From: Flavobacterium johnsoniae UW101
Lineage (GTDB): Bacteria > Bacteroidota > Bacteroidia > Flavobacteriales > Flavobacteriaceae
Direction: 5' to 3'
DNA length: 64,000 nucleotides
Assembly: GCF_000016645.1 (NCBI RefSeq)
Contig: NC_009441.1
Location: 1,302,001-1,366,000, forward strand
How positions within the stretch are numbered: position 1 is the first letter of the stretch; the number at the start of each line of letters is the position of its first letter. Under the pieces are notes generated by a model. That model did not search any database. It was not told the DNA's origin and saw only the letters and a program-made list of their open reading frames with translations. A program made the translations under genes and the position numbers. This document shows, one piece after another, positions 15,917-25,083 of the stretch.

Positions 15917-16223
15917 CGATTATAGCCCGCAAATTTTACAGATTGAACAGGTTTACACTGGTTTGATTTATAATTTGTGTTGATAAATAACAAACAATCG
16001 TAGAGACGCACCATAGTGCGTCTTTTTTTATGCACAAAATAAAAATAGCATCTGCGTAAACCCGTTTAATCTGCTAAATCTGCGTGCAAAATTTGTCAAA
16101 GTCTGCGTGCAAAACCAAGCAATTTATAAACAATAACGTTGTAAATAATCGAACAATTTGTACTTTTAAGTAAATATGCTGCTTTTTTGTAATTTTATAA
16201 CATAATCCCGTAAATACACTATT
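15917..16223. other. Intergenic region with a terminator and CAGATT-type repeats
   Basis: These 307 bp hold repeat-like text at 15925-15970 and 16045-16110 ('AATCTGCTAAATCTGCGTGC'), the terminator at 16005-16029, and AT-rich DNA before the MFS gene. No small gene is supported. Confidence 0.6.
16005..16029 (+). terminator. Terminator after the Gfo/Idh/MocA gene
   Basis: The stem GACGCAC / GTGCGTC has loop CATA and is followed by seven T. The GTAGAGACGCAC context looks like a dispersed repeat reused as a terminator. Confidence 0.8.
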
Positions 16224-17441
16224 TTGATAAACTTCAATCCGTTACAACTTTTTCAGACAAAAGGAAAAATCAAGAAAGTTTTTAGAGAAGCAAAAGCATC
16301 TTATCTAAACAGAATTCGTTTTGCTGTTGGAATGTTTTATTTTGGAATGGGATTAAGTTTTGCAACCTGGGCAAGCAGAATTCCGGATATCAAAACTGCT
16401 TTACATTTAACCGAAGGCGATTTGGGTTCTATACTTTTTGCCCTGCCAATGGGACAATTAATTGTAATGCCCTTTTCGGGAAAAATGGTAACAAAATTTG
16501 GAAGTCATCGTATTTTGATTTTCTCCTTAATAATGTATGTTTTGTGTCTGGCAAATTTAGGTTTGGCTACAACTGGTCTGCAGTTATCAATTGGATTATT
16601 CTTGTTTGGATTATTCGGAAATCTGGCAAATATTGCCGTAAACACACAAGGCGTTTACACCGAAGTGCTTTTCAAAAAAACAATCATGTCTTCTTTTCAC
16701 GGAATGTGGAGTTTTGCCGGATTTACAGGAGCATTAGTTGGTTTAGGAATGCTGGCTTTAAAATTATCTCCTTTACATCATTTCCTTATTGTGGGCGGAA
16801 TAGTGCTTTTGATGATTGCTTTTAACTTTAAATTTTTAATTAGAGCCAAAGAAAAAATCAAACATAGTACAGAAAAGAAAAAAATGTTTACCAAACCAGA
16901 CAGCGCTTTAATCTGGCTGGGTGTTATTGGTTTTTGCAGTATGGCCAGCGAAGGCGTAATGTTTGACTGGAGCGGGGTTTATTTTAAAGATATTGTACAG
17001 GCTCCGGGACCTTTAGTAGTTTTAGGATATACTTCATTTATGATTATGATGGCCGGCGGAAGATTTTTGGGCGACGGCTTAATCAATAAATTTGGGCGCG
17101 AACGTGTTATGCAGATTAGCGGCGTTATGATTTCTGCCGGACTTTTCACAGCAGTTTTTCTACCTTATATTATTCCTTGTACAATTGCATTTATGGCTGT
17201 GGGTCTGGGCGTTGCGACTATTGTGCCAACCGTTTACAGTCTGGCAGGGAAAAATCCAACAGTTCCGGCAGGCGAAGCTTTAACAATAGTTTCAAGCGTA
17301 AGTTTCTTAGGGTTTTTAATGGGGCCGCCTGTAATTGGGCACATTGCACAAAACTTTGGGCTTCAGTTTTCTTTTGCTTTTATCGGAATCTTTGGTGTTC
17401 TAATCGCTTTTATGGTTTCTAAAATTAGAACATCTGCTTAA
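16224..17441 (+). CDS. MFS transporter
   Basis: This protein has about 405 residues and 12 predicted membrane spans. The first helix ('FAVGMFYFGMGLSFATWASR') leads to 'IPDIKTALHLTEGDLGSILF', the loop typical of FucP/YbjJ-like MFS proteins. The second half begins after a basic loop near residue 215. The start is uncertain: the frame is open only from 16206, no ATG precedes the first helix, and TTG at 16224 is the best candidate. Transported substrate unknown. Confidence 0.88.
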   Translation: MINFNPLQLFQTKGKIKKVFREAKASYLNRIRFAVGMFYFGMGLSFATWASRIPDIKTALHLTEGDLGSILFALPMGQLIVMPFSGKMVTKFGSHRILIFSLIMYVLCLANLGLATTGLQLSIGLFLFGLFGNLANIAVNTQGVYTEVLFKKTIMSSFHGMWSFAGFTGALVGLGMLALKLSPLHHFLIVGGIVLLMIAFNFKFLIRAKEKIKHSTEKKKMFTKPDSALIWLGVIGFCSMASEGVMFDWSGVYFKDIVQAPGPLVVLGYTSFMIMMAGGRFLGDGLINKFGRERVMQISGVMISAGLFTAVFLPYIIPCTIAFMAVGLGVATIVPTVYSLAGKNPTVPAGEALTIVSSVSFLGFLMGPPVIGHIAQNFGLQFSFAFIGIFGVLIAFMVSKIRTSA

Positions 17442-17555
17442 TTTATTGACCGCAGATTTAACGGATTAAACTGATTTACTCTGCATTTTTTTTATTCTAA
17501 AAGTCTATAATAAATTCTTTTTGTAAGAATTTATTTTCTTTTACAATAATTTATC

Positions 17556-17563
17556 TATATTTG
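17556..17563 (+). promoter_or_regulatory. TAnnTTTG element upstream of the TonB receptor
   Basis: TATATTTG lies 113 bp before the receptor start. No TTG sits at the usual distance, so this is a weak promoter call. Confidence 0.35.
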
Positions 17564-17675
17564 AAACTTCTATCGTTTGTATTATAAACGAGACAAAACT
17601 TTTTCCAAAAACCAATTTTATCTTTTGAATAGGATGAATATCCGAAAACAATTTTGAAAGTTAATTGGAATTTTA

Positions 17676-20495
17676 ATGGTAAAAAAATACGCAGTCTTCC
17701 TTATTTTATGGTCTTTTAATCTGGCATTTGCACAGCAGGAAATAACAGTGACGGGAATTGTTATTGACGCCCGCACACAAAATCCGCTGGAAAATGTAGT
17801 GGTAACTATACAGAATACAGCAGTAATGCAGCTTACTTCCAAAAAAGGAAAATTTGAGCTTCATGTATTTCCAACTAAAGAAAAACTGCTTTTGCTGAGA
17901 AGTCAGGGGTACAAAGATTTACTTTTAAAACTTCAATACAATTCAGGAGAAAATATAAATCTTGGTATTTTGCAATTAGAAGATACTTATACAGATGAAG
18001 TTCCTGCTGCCTTGATTACTTTGTCAGATAATGATTTTTCTGATGATAACAGCTCTTCAGAAATGACATCGGGTTTATTGCAGTCTTCAAGAGATGCTTT
18101 TATGCAGGCGTCGGCATTTAACTGGGGTCAGGCCCGATTTAGAATGCGCGGTCTCGACAGCGAGAACGGAACGATGATGCTCAACGGTATGACCATGAAT
18201 AAAATCTACGATGGCAGACCACAATGGAACAATTGGGGCGGATTAAATAATGTACTTCGTAATCAGGAATTTTCAGTTGGAAATGCAGCATCCAATTATA
18301 CTTTTGGCGGTGTTTTAGGAACACAGCAAATATTTACACAAGCTTCTTTATATCGAAAAGGTACACAGCTTACCTTTTCAGGAAGTAATGCCTCTTACAC
18401 TCTGCGTGCTATAGGAACGTATGCTTCAGGAATGAGTACTTCGGGCTGGGCTTATGTGGTTTCTGCCGGTAAAAGATGGGCAGACGAAGGTTACTTTGAA
18501 GGAACAAATTTCGATGCCGATTCCTTTTTTATGACTGTTGAAAAGAAACTAAATAGCAAACATTCAATCAATTTTACCGGATTTTACACGCCGAATTCAC
18601 GTGGAAAAAATTCTCCAAATACAAACGAAGTGACAGCTTTGATGGGAGAAAAGTACAATTCATACTGGGGGTTTCAGAACGGAAAAAGACGAAATGCAAG
18701 AGTAAAAAAGGTAGAAGAGCCTTTGTTTATGCTGAATCACTATTTTAAAATAGATGAGAAAACAAAGCTGAATTCAGGTGTAATGTATCAATTTGGAAAA
18801 GTTGGAAACAGCAATATTGATTATCAAAATGCTGACAGTCCAGATCCGGTTTACTATCGAAAAATGCCAAGTTATTTTAGTTCACTTTATGGAAAAGACA
18901 AAGGTGAATTTTCTGGAGACTTTACTCCGGATTATGAAAATGCAGACAAAAGCAGAACGACATTTTTAGCCAATTCCCAAATTGATTGGAACGCCATGTA
19001 TCTGGCCAATCAAAAATCAGGTCAAAACGGTTACGAACCTTCGCAGAGTCATTATGTTTTATATGAAGACAGAACCGATGATAAAACTTTTGCAGTAAAT
19101 TCTAACTTAAATACGCAGCTTACTCCAAATATTTCTTTTGATGGAGGAGTTATGTATCGAAATTTAAAATCACATAATTTTCAATACTTACTGGATCTTC
19201 TTGGCGGAAAATATTTCGAAGATATTGATCCGTTTTATAAAGGAGACCTTTCTCAATCTGATTTACAAAATCCAAACAGACAGGTAAAAGAAGGAGATAT
19301 TTACGGTTACAATTATAATTTTTCAGCCAATACAATTGATGTTTTTACACAGTTTAAATTTTCATATAATAAAACCGAATTTTATTTGGCTCAATCTTAT
19401 TCAATGTCAAATTATCAAAGAGAAGGTTTATACCAAAACGGACTTTATCCAACAGCATCTTTAGGGAAAAGTGAAAAAGTAAACTTTGAGAATTTTGGCT
19501 TTAAAGGCGGATTCGTCTATAAGGTTTCAGGTAAACAATGGCTGTTTTTTAATGCAGCACATTTAACAAGAGCGCCTTCACTTCGAAATACATTTGCAAA
19601 TTCACGCTTAAATAATAATGTAGTAAATGGAATTGAAAGTGAAAATGTTACCAGCGCTGAGGCGAATTATGTCTATAGTTCTCCAAAACTTAAATTAAGG
19701 TTAACGGCTTATTACACTTTAATTAAAAATTCTTCAAAAACGTCTTTTTTCTATGCCGAAGGAATTTTTGATAACGGAGCCGGATATGATCCAACAGACG
19801 CTTTTGTAAGTCAGACTTTGACAAAATTGGACAAGAAAAATACTGGTGCAGAATTGAGTTTTGAATATCAGATTACATCTACTTTAAAATCAACTTTAAG
19901 TGCTGCTTACGGAAATTATATTTACAACAGCAATCCAAATGTTTCGATTACAAATGATGCAAATGCATCAAAAGATGGAGTACAGACTACTTTTGATTTT
20001 GGCAAAGCTTATCTTAAAAACTACAAACAGTCCGGAACACCGCAAAATGCACTTTCGTTGGGGTTGGAATACCGTGACCCTAAATTTTGGTGGATTGGAA
20101 CCAATATTAACTATTTGACAGATAATTATATTGATGTTTCGCCTATTTCCAGAACCTCTCAATTTTACATTAATCCGGCAAACGGATTTCCTTTTCCTGA
20201 AGCATCTTCTGAAAGAGGAAATGAATTGTTGAAACAAGAAAAATTTGACCCTGTAACCTTATTAAATATCAATGGAGGAAAATCATGGAGAGTTCATAAA
20301 AAGTACATTGGTCTTTTTGCCAGCGTTAATAATGTTTTGAATGCAATATATAAAACCGGTGGCTTTGAACAGGCGAGAAATGCCAATTTTAGAGCTTTAA
20401 ACCAAGATGTATCAAGCGGAACACCTTCATTTGGACCCAAATATTATTACGGTTACGGAAGAACTTATTTTTTAAATCTTACTATCGGTTTATAA
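17676..20495 (+). CDS. TonB-dependent outer-membrane receptor
   Basis: This 939-residue protein has a signal peptide (about residues 1-20, 'FLILWSFNLAFAQQ') and a carboxypeptidase-regulatory-like domain ('ITVTGIVIDARTQNPLENVV', about 22-105). A plug with 'RFRMRGLDSENGTMMLNGMT' and a long beta-barrel ending in aromatic 'YYGYGRTYFLNLTIGL' follow. It imports an unknown ligand using TonB energy. The next gene, 20 bp downstream, encodes a DUF5689 lipoprotein, a frequent partner of such receptors in Bacteroidota. The pair is probably one operon. Confidence 0.93.
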   Translation: MVKKYAVFLILWSFNLAFAQQEITVTGIVIDARTQNPLENVVVTIQNTAVMQLTSKKGKFELHVFPTKEKLLLLRSQGYKDLLLKLQYNSGENINLGILQLEDTYTDEVPAALITLSDNDFSDDNSSSEMTSGLLQSSRDAFMQASAFNWGQARFRMRGLDSENGTMMLNGMTMNKIYDGRPQWNNWGGLNNVLRNQEFSVGNAASNYTFGGVLGTQQIFTQASLYRKGTQLTFSGSNASYTLRAIGTYASGMSTSGWAYVVSAGKRWADEGYFEGTNFDADSFFMTVEKKLNSKHSINFTGFYTPNSRGKNSPNTNEVTALMGEKYNSYWGFQNGKRRNARVKKVEEPLFMLNHYFKIDEKTKLNSGVMYQFGKVGNSNIDYQNADSPDPVYYRKMPSYFSSLYGKDKGEFSGDFTPDYENADKSRTTFLANSQIDWNAMYLANQKSGQNGYEPSQSHYVLYEDRTDDKTFAVNSNLNTQLTPNISFDGGVMYRNLKSHNFQYLLDLLGGKYFEDIDPFYKGDLSQSDLQNPNRQVKEGDIYGYNYNFSANTIDVFTQFKFSYNKTEFYLAQSYSMSNYQREGLYQNGLYPTASLGKSEKVNFENFGFKGGFVYKVSGKQWLFFNAAHLTRAPSLRNTFANSRLNNNVVNGIESENVTSAEANYVYSSPKLKLRLTAYYTLIKNSSKTSFFYAEGIFDNGAGYDPTDAFVSQTLTKLDKKNTGAELSFEYQITSTLKSTLSAAYGNYIYNSNPNVSITNDANASKDGVQTTFDFGKAYLKNYKQSGTPQNALSLGLEYRDPKFWWIGTNINYLTDNYIDVSPISRTSQFYINPANGFPFPEASSERGNELLKQEKFDPVTLLNINGGKSWRVHKKYIGLFASVNNVLNAIYKTGGFEQARNANFRALNQDVSSGTPSFGPKYYYGYGRTYFLNLTIGL

Positions 20496-20514
20496 ACCGA
20501 AATTTTAATTTGTT

Positions 20515-21864
20515 ATGAAAAACATCGTTTTAAATTTATTTTTTGGAATAGCATTATTGTCTGTCTGCAGCTGTAATAATGAAATAGAAACACCAGTATT
20601 AGGCTGTACGCAGCCGGATTTTAAAGTCAATAAAACAGTTGAAAAGGTTTATGAACTTTCGGCAAATACAGCAAAACAATATTTATATGATGACATAATT
20701 GAAGCCTACGTTGTTTCAAGTGATGAAGGAGGGAATTTTTTCAAAAGCATATCACTTCAGACAAAAGCCTCAGCAAATAATCCTGCAATTGGTTTTAGTG
20801 TTCCTGTAGATGCTTCAAATACATATATTGATTATCGAGTTGGGAATAAAGTATATGTGAAACTTAAAAATCAATTCACAGATTTGTATTATGGTGGATT
20901 AAGAATTGGAAGTTTATATGTGAGTAATGCGGGTGATCCAACAGTAGGAAGGATTTCTCAAAATGAATACAAGAATGTTTTAAATGCATCATGTACAATC
21001 ATTGATGAAAATGAATTATTACAATCTCTTTCTGTAGAAGAAGCACTTTCAGATAATAAATTAAATACTCTAATAGAACTTAATAATGTTGAATTTACCG
21101 AAGCAGCATTGGGACGTCATTATTTTGAAGAATCAAATAATGTAGGAGGATCAACAAATTGGTATTTGAGAGATAAAACAGGAAATCAAATTATTTTTAG
21201 AACCAGCAGTTATGCAAAATTTGCAGATCATTTTGTTCCTGAAGGAAGCGGAAAAGTAAAAGGAATTCTAACAAAATTTGGTACTGATTATCAATTTATG
21301 GTGCGATATGAAAGTGATATTGTAATGAATGGAAAAAGAAATATTCCGTTTTTTGCAGAAGACTTCCAATCGGTTAAAAACAATGTGAATTTTGCTTTGC
21401 CGGGATGGAGCAACATTGTAGAAAAAGCATCAAAATTATGGAAAAGCATGGTATATGCCGGAAATGGTTATGCCGAATTTAATACAACAAGTACAACAGC
21501 TGCAGAAAATATTGCCTGGTTGGTTTCTCCTAAAATTAATTTAACAGGTTACAAAAATGCGGTGCTTTCTTTTAGAAGTGCTCAGCACGATTTAAAAGTA
21601 GATTCTCCATTAAATACGCTGGAAGTATACGTGTCAACAAATTTTGACGGTTCGAGTGTAACGAAAGCAAAATGGACAAAACTTGAAGCAAAAGTTCCAA
21701 CGCTTTCAAATCCTTCTCGTGAATTTATGAGTTCTGGCGGAATAGATTTATCGGCCTATTCAGGAAATATAAATATTGCTTTTCGATATGTAGGTTCAGG
21801 GAAAGATAAAACACTAAATGGGGCTTTTATGGTTGATGATATAAAGATTTTTGGCGAGAAATAA
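20515..21864 (+). CDS. DUF5689 / choice-of-anchor J lipoprotein
   Basis: This 449-residue protein has a lipoprotein signal peptide ending 'LLSVCSCNN'. The N-terminal half (about 30-230) is DUF5689-like ('YLYDDIIEAYVVSSDEGGNF'). The C-terminal half (about 280-449) is a jelly-roll choice-of-anchor J domain ('ENIAWLVSPKINLTGYKNAV', ending 'MVDDIKIFGEK'). It is likely displayed at the cell surface, working with the TonB receptor encoded just upstream. Ligand unknown. Confidence 0.85.
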   Translation: MKNIVLNLFFGIALLSVCSCNNEIETPVLGCTQPDFKVNKTVEKVYELSANTAKQYLYDDIIEAYVVSSDEGGNFFKSISLQTKASANNPAIGFSVPVDASNTYIDYRVGNKVYVKLKNQFTDLYYGGLRIGSLYVSNAGDPTVGRISQNEYKNVLNASCTIIDENELLQSLSVEEALSDNKLNTLIELNNVEFTEAALGRHYFEESNNVGGSTNWYLRDKTGNQIIFRTSSYAKFADHFVPEGSGKVKGILTKFGTDYQFMVRYESDIVMNGKRNIPFFAEDFQSVKNNVNFALPGWSNIVEKASKLWKSMVYAGNGYAEFNTTSTTAAENIAWLVSPKINLTGYKNAVLSFRSAQHDLKVDSPLNTLEVYVSTNFDGSSVTKAKWTKLEAKVPTLSNPSREFMSSGGIDLSAYSGNINIAFRYVGSGKDKTLNGAFMVDDIKIFGEK

Positions 21865-21990
21865 GTGTCGCGTTTTTAAGTGTTTGATTTTTAGTTTTAT
21901 AAAGATGTTTTTTTGTTTTTTTAAACTTATAATTGTTGATTTCTGACAGAATTTTGTATTTTGGTCATCCCAAATCAATACAAAAACAAC

Positions 21991-22848
21991 ATGAAAACCT
22001 ACTTTATTGCCATCTTAATGATGGTGTTTCCATTCTTGATCCATAGTCAGGACAACGTTAGACTAAAACAGATCAACATTGTAAAAACAAATTACCAAAA
22101 CTCTAAAGACGGCGAGATTGTTAATAAAACAATGGTTTTTAAAGATGGTAAACTTCAAACGATTACAACTTCAGATGTTGTACAGCATTTCTATTACAAC
22201 AAAAACGGCCTGTTGGATATGACAGTAAAAGACAAAGTAGGAAGTGACTGGAAAGAAGTAATCAATTATACTTACGATGCTGATAACAATATTATCAAGT
22301 TTGTAAAAAAATATCAGGAAGGGCCAAACTATATTACAAAAGTGGTTTCATTCGTTTATGAAGGAGCAAGAGTAAAAGTAACAACCAAAAAGAGTACAAA
22401 CCACCAGAATTTAGTTGATGATATTGAATATCTGGTTGAAAACGGAATTATTGTAAGACGTACTTCACGCGATAGAAATAAAGCAATTATTGGAAAATTA
22501 GAATACGTTTATGTAAATGATAATGTATCTAAACATAAAGGATTGGTTGGAGACAAAATATCTAAATCATATACTTATGATGATAAAAAATCAGTAGATC
22601 AATTAATTGTTCAAAGTCTTTTTGGAGATAATTATAAAGTAATTGTTCCAATGATCTCATATCATGAAGATGAATTTGCCTTTGAATCGATTTCATATAA
22701 TAATGAAGTAAATTTCAGCCCTTCGTCTGCAGCTTTGGTAGCAGTAAGCAGAAAATACAAATACAACAAATTGAATTTCCCAATTTCTTGTTCACAAATT
22801 GAAGAAAACGGAATCGTTAAAACAGAAAAAACATTTATTTACGAATAA
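21991..22848 (+). CDS. Exported hypothetical protein with YD-repeat-like segments
   Basis: The protein has 285 residues from ATG 21991, where a signal peptide begins ('TYFIAILMMVFPFLIHSQ'). An upstream TTG would add ten untypical residues. The body is beta-rich with repeated 'YxYDxxxN' elements ('INYTYDADNNIIKFVKKYQE', 'LEYVYVNDNV') like short YD/RHS-type repeats. No catalytic motif is visible. It is probably a periplasmic or surface protein of unknown role. Confidence 0.7.
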   Translation: MKTYFIAILMMVFPFLIHSQDNVRLKQINIVKTNYQNSKDGEIVNKTMVFKDGKLQTITTSDVVQHFYYNKNGLLDMTVKDKVGSDWKEVINYTYDADNNIIKFVKKYQEGPNYITKVVSFVYEGARVKVTTKKSTNHQNLVDDIEYLVENGIIVRRTSRDRNKAIIGKLEYVYVNDNVSKHKGLVGDKISKSYTYDDKKSVDQLIVQSLFGDNYKVIVPMISYHEDEFAFESISYNNEVNFSPSSAALVAVSRKYKYNKLNFPISCSQIEENGIVKTEKTFIYE

Positions 22849-22870
22849 CACTGTTTTTAAATTATACTTT

Positions 22871-22921
22871 AAACCATTTATAAGTCAAGTTAATGCCTGA
22901 TTTGTAAATGGTTTATTTTTT
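22871..22921 (+). terminator. Terminator after the YD-like gene
   Basis: AAACCATTTA pairs with TAAATGGTTT across a long loop and is followed by TATTTTTTT. Confidence 0.6.
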
Positions 22922-22949
22922 TATAGAATTTAAAATTGAAATTCTATAA

Positions 22950-22978
22950 TTGTAGTAGTTTACAAATGATTAAATTTG
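22950..22978 (+). promoter_or_regulatory. Promoter of hflX
   Basis: TTG at 22950 and TAAATTTG at 22971-22978 are spaced by 18 nt, matching the Bacteroidota TTG-N17-23-TAnnTTTG pattern. The start codon lies 17 nt further on. Confidence 0.65.
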
Positions 22979-22995
22979 CAGGATTATTTTAAGAT

Positions 22996-24225
22996 ATGCT
23001 AGAGAAAGAAGTTATAAATTTTGAGAAAACAGCCATTGTAGGTATTGTAACTCAAAATCAGAGTGAGGAAAAACTTAATGAATATTTAGACGAATTAGAG
23101 TTTTTAACTTTTACCGCTGGCGGAGAAGTTATTAAACGTTTTTCGCAGAAAATGGAACGCCCTAATCCGAAGACTTTTGTCGGAACGGGAAAAATAGATG
23201 AAATCAATCTTTTTGTAAAAGAAAACAAAATATCGACAGTTATTTTTGATGATGAGCTGACACCTTCTCAGCAAAAAAATATTTCAAGAATTATCGATTG
23301 TAAAATCCTTGACAGAACCAATTTGATTTTGGATATTTTTGCGCAGAGAGCCGAAACTTCGTATGCAAGGACACAGGTTGAATTAGCGCAGTGTATTTAT
23401 TTACTGCCAAGACTTTCTGGTTTATGGACACACCTTGAGCGTCAAAAAGGGGGAATTGGTATGCGTGGTCCCGGTGAAACTGAAATCGAAACAGACAGAC
23501 GTATTGTTCGTGACCGTATTTCGTTATTGAAAGAGAAAATCAAAACGATCGATAAACAAATGAGCATTCAGCGTAGCAATCGTGGTGCAATGGTTCGTGT
23601 GGCACTTGTTGGTTATACCAATGTTGGAAAATCGACTTTGATGAATGCTATTGGAAAAAGTGAGGTCTTTGTTGAAAATAAATTGTTTGCAACTTTAGAT
23701 ACAACCGTTAGAAAAGTTGTAATTAAAAACCTGCCGTTTTTACTTTCGGATACGGTTGGATTTATTAGAAAACTGCCCACTCAATTGGTTGATTCCTTCA
23801 AGAGTACACTTGATGAGGTTCGTGAAGCTGATTTACTTTTGCACGTTGTAGATATTTCTCATCCTGATTTCGAAGACCACATTGAATCTGTAAATCAGAT
23901 TTTACAGGAAATAAAAAGTAATGATAAGCCAACGATTATGGTTTTTAACAAAATCGATGCTTACAAACACCTTACAATTGACGACGATGATTTAATCACC
24001 GAAAGAACCAGAAAACACTGGACACTAGACGAATGGAAGCAAACCTGGATGAGTAATGTAGGTCATGATAAAGCATTATTTATCTCGGCAACTCAAAAGG
24101 AAAATTTTGAAGAATTTAGAGAAATGGTTTACGAAGCTGTTCGTCAGATTCATATTACCCGATTTCCATATAATAACTTTTTATATCCTGATTATAAGGA
24201 TGCTATTGAAAAGGAAGAAGAATAA
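22996..24225 (+). CDS. hflX: GTPase HflX
   Basis: This 409-residue protein has an N-terminal HflX domain (about 1-170) with 'RPNPKTFVGTGKIDEI' and the glycine-rich 'GGIGMRGPGETEIETDRR'. The G domain follows: G1 'VGYTNVGKST', G3 'LSDTVGFIRKLP', G4 'FNKID' and G5 'ISA'. HflX binds ribosomes and splits stalled or hibernating ones. Length matches the family. It has its own promoter and terminator. Confidence 0.97.
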   Translation: MLEKEVINFEKTAIVGIVTQNQSEEKLNEYLDELEFLTFTAGGEVIKRFSQKMERPNPKTFVGTGKIDEINLFVKENKISTVIFDDELTPSQQKNISRIIDCKILDRTNLILDIFAQRAETSYARTQVELAQCIYLLPRLSGLWTHLERQKGGIGMRGPGETEIETDRRIVRDRISLLKEKIKTIDKQMSIQRSNRGAMVRVALVGYTNVGKSTLMNAIGKSEVFVENKLFATLDTTVRKVVIKNLPFLLSDTVGFIRKLPTQLVDSFKSTLDEVREADLLLHVVDISHPDFEDHIESVNQILQEIKSNDKPTIMVFNKIDAYKHLTIDDDDLITERTRKHWTLDEWKQTWMSNVGHDKALFISATQKENFEEFREMVYEAVRQIHITRFPYNNFLYPDYKDAIEKEEE

Positions 24226-24229
24226 AATA

Positions 24230-24263
24230 AAAACGGCTTTTGAAATTTCAAAAGCCGTTTTTT
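24230..24263 (+). terminator. Terminator of hflX
   Basis: The stem AAAACGGCTTTTGAAA / TTTCAAAAGCCGTTTT is perfect and followed by more T. It begins 5 bp after the stop codon. Confidence 0.92.
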
Positions 24264-24290
24264 TATAAATTAGATTAGAAGTTATATTCT

Positions 24291-24298
24291 TATCTTTG
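24291..24298 (+). promoter_or_regulatory. TAnnTTTG element for the zeta-like gene
   Basis: TATCTTTG ends 5 nt before the ATG at 24304, which would give a leaderless or nearly leaderless mRNA. No clear -33 TTG is seen. Confidence 0.45.
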
Positions 24299-24303
24299 TA
24301 GTA

Positions 24304-24888
24304 ATGAGTAAGAATTTATATATAATTTCAGGCTGTAATGGCGCAGGCAAAACTACTGCTTCTTTTACTATATTACCTGAAGTTTTAGATTGCAGAGAAT
24401 TTGTAAATGCAGATGAGATTGCAAAAGGTCTTTCCCCATTTCAACCCGAAAAGGTGGCTTTTTAGGCTGGTAGAATAATGCTTCACAGGATAAGTGAGCT
24501 TTTAGAAAGTGGCCAGGTATTTGCTTTTGAAACTACACTTGCTACAAAAAGTTATAAATCTAAAATTGCTTTAGCCCAAGAAAAAGGTTATAAAGTTATT
24601 CTTTTATTTTTTTGGCTGCAGGATGTTGAACTTGCTATTGAAAGGGTAAAAACAAGAGTTTTGGAAGGAGGCCACAATATTGAAAAAGATGTTATTATAC
24701 GTAGATATATAAACGGAATAGCAAACTTATTTAATATATATTTGCCAATAGTTGATGAGGTTATGATTTTTGATAATTCATTTGGCAAACCTGAATTGAT
24801 TGCAGAAAAAATGTTAGATACTGAAATTGATGTAATAAACGAAATGAAATACGATAAACTTAAAAATATCTACAATGAAAACATATAA
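24304..24888 (+). pseudogene. Zeta-toxin-like P-loop kinase gene interrupted by one amber codon
   Basis: One continuous frame of 194 codons is broken only by TAG at 24463-24465 (codon 54). Before it lies '[16 protein letters not shown]', a Walker A typical of zeta-toxin/AAA_33 kinases, then '[20 protein letters not shown]'. After it the frame continues 'AGRIMLHRISELLESGQ', 'FAFETTLATKS' and 'VILLFFWLQDVELAIERVKT'. Relatives usually have Glu at the stop, one base from TAG. Zeta toxins phosphorylate UDP-GlcNAc, but the subtype here is unknown. It is either a recently killed gene or one read through. A small partner gene overlaps its 3' end. Confidence 0.85.
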
Positions 24889-25030
24889 AAGATCAGCAAC
24901 ACAAACTAAAATTTTGGATGCAATGGATCAGGTTTATGACAAGTTAATTGAATTCAAAAAAAAATCAAATAGTGAGTTGGTTATCATGAAAGATAATAAA
25001 ATTGTGAAGATAAAACCTAAATCATTATAG
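24875..25030 (+). CDS. Small partner of the zeta-like gene, possible antitoxin
   Basis: This ORF of 51 residues overlaps the zeta-like frame by 14 bp. It is charged and mostly helical ('TKILDAMDQVYDKLIEFKKK') and ends in a short basic strand 'NKIVKIKPKSL'. It matches no named family I recognise. The overlap implies translational coupling, as in toxin-antitoxin operons. Antitoxin function is inferred from position only. A bidirectional terminator follows. Confidence 0.6.
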   Translation: MKTYKRSATQTKILDAMDQVYDKLIEFKKKSNSELVIMKDNKIVKIKPKSL

Positions 25031-25032
25031 AA

Positions 25033-25078
25033 TAAAAAAAGATAAAGCCTCAATTCAATTGAGGCTTTATCTTTTTTT
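25033..25078. terminator. Bidirectional terminator
   Basis: AAAAAAAGATAAAGCCTCAA pairs with TTGAGGCTTTATCTTTTTTT. It separates the zeta/partner unit (+) from the convergent DUF3078 gene (-). Confidence 0.92.
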
Positions 25079-25083
25079 ATTTA

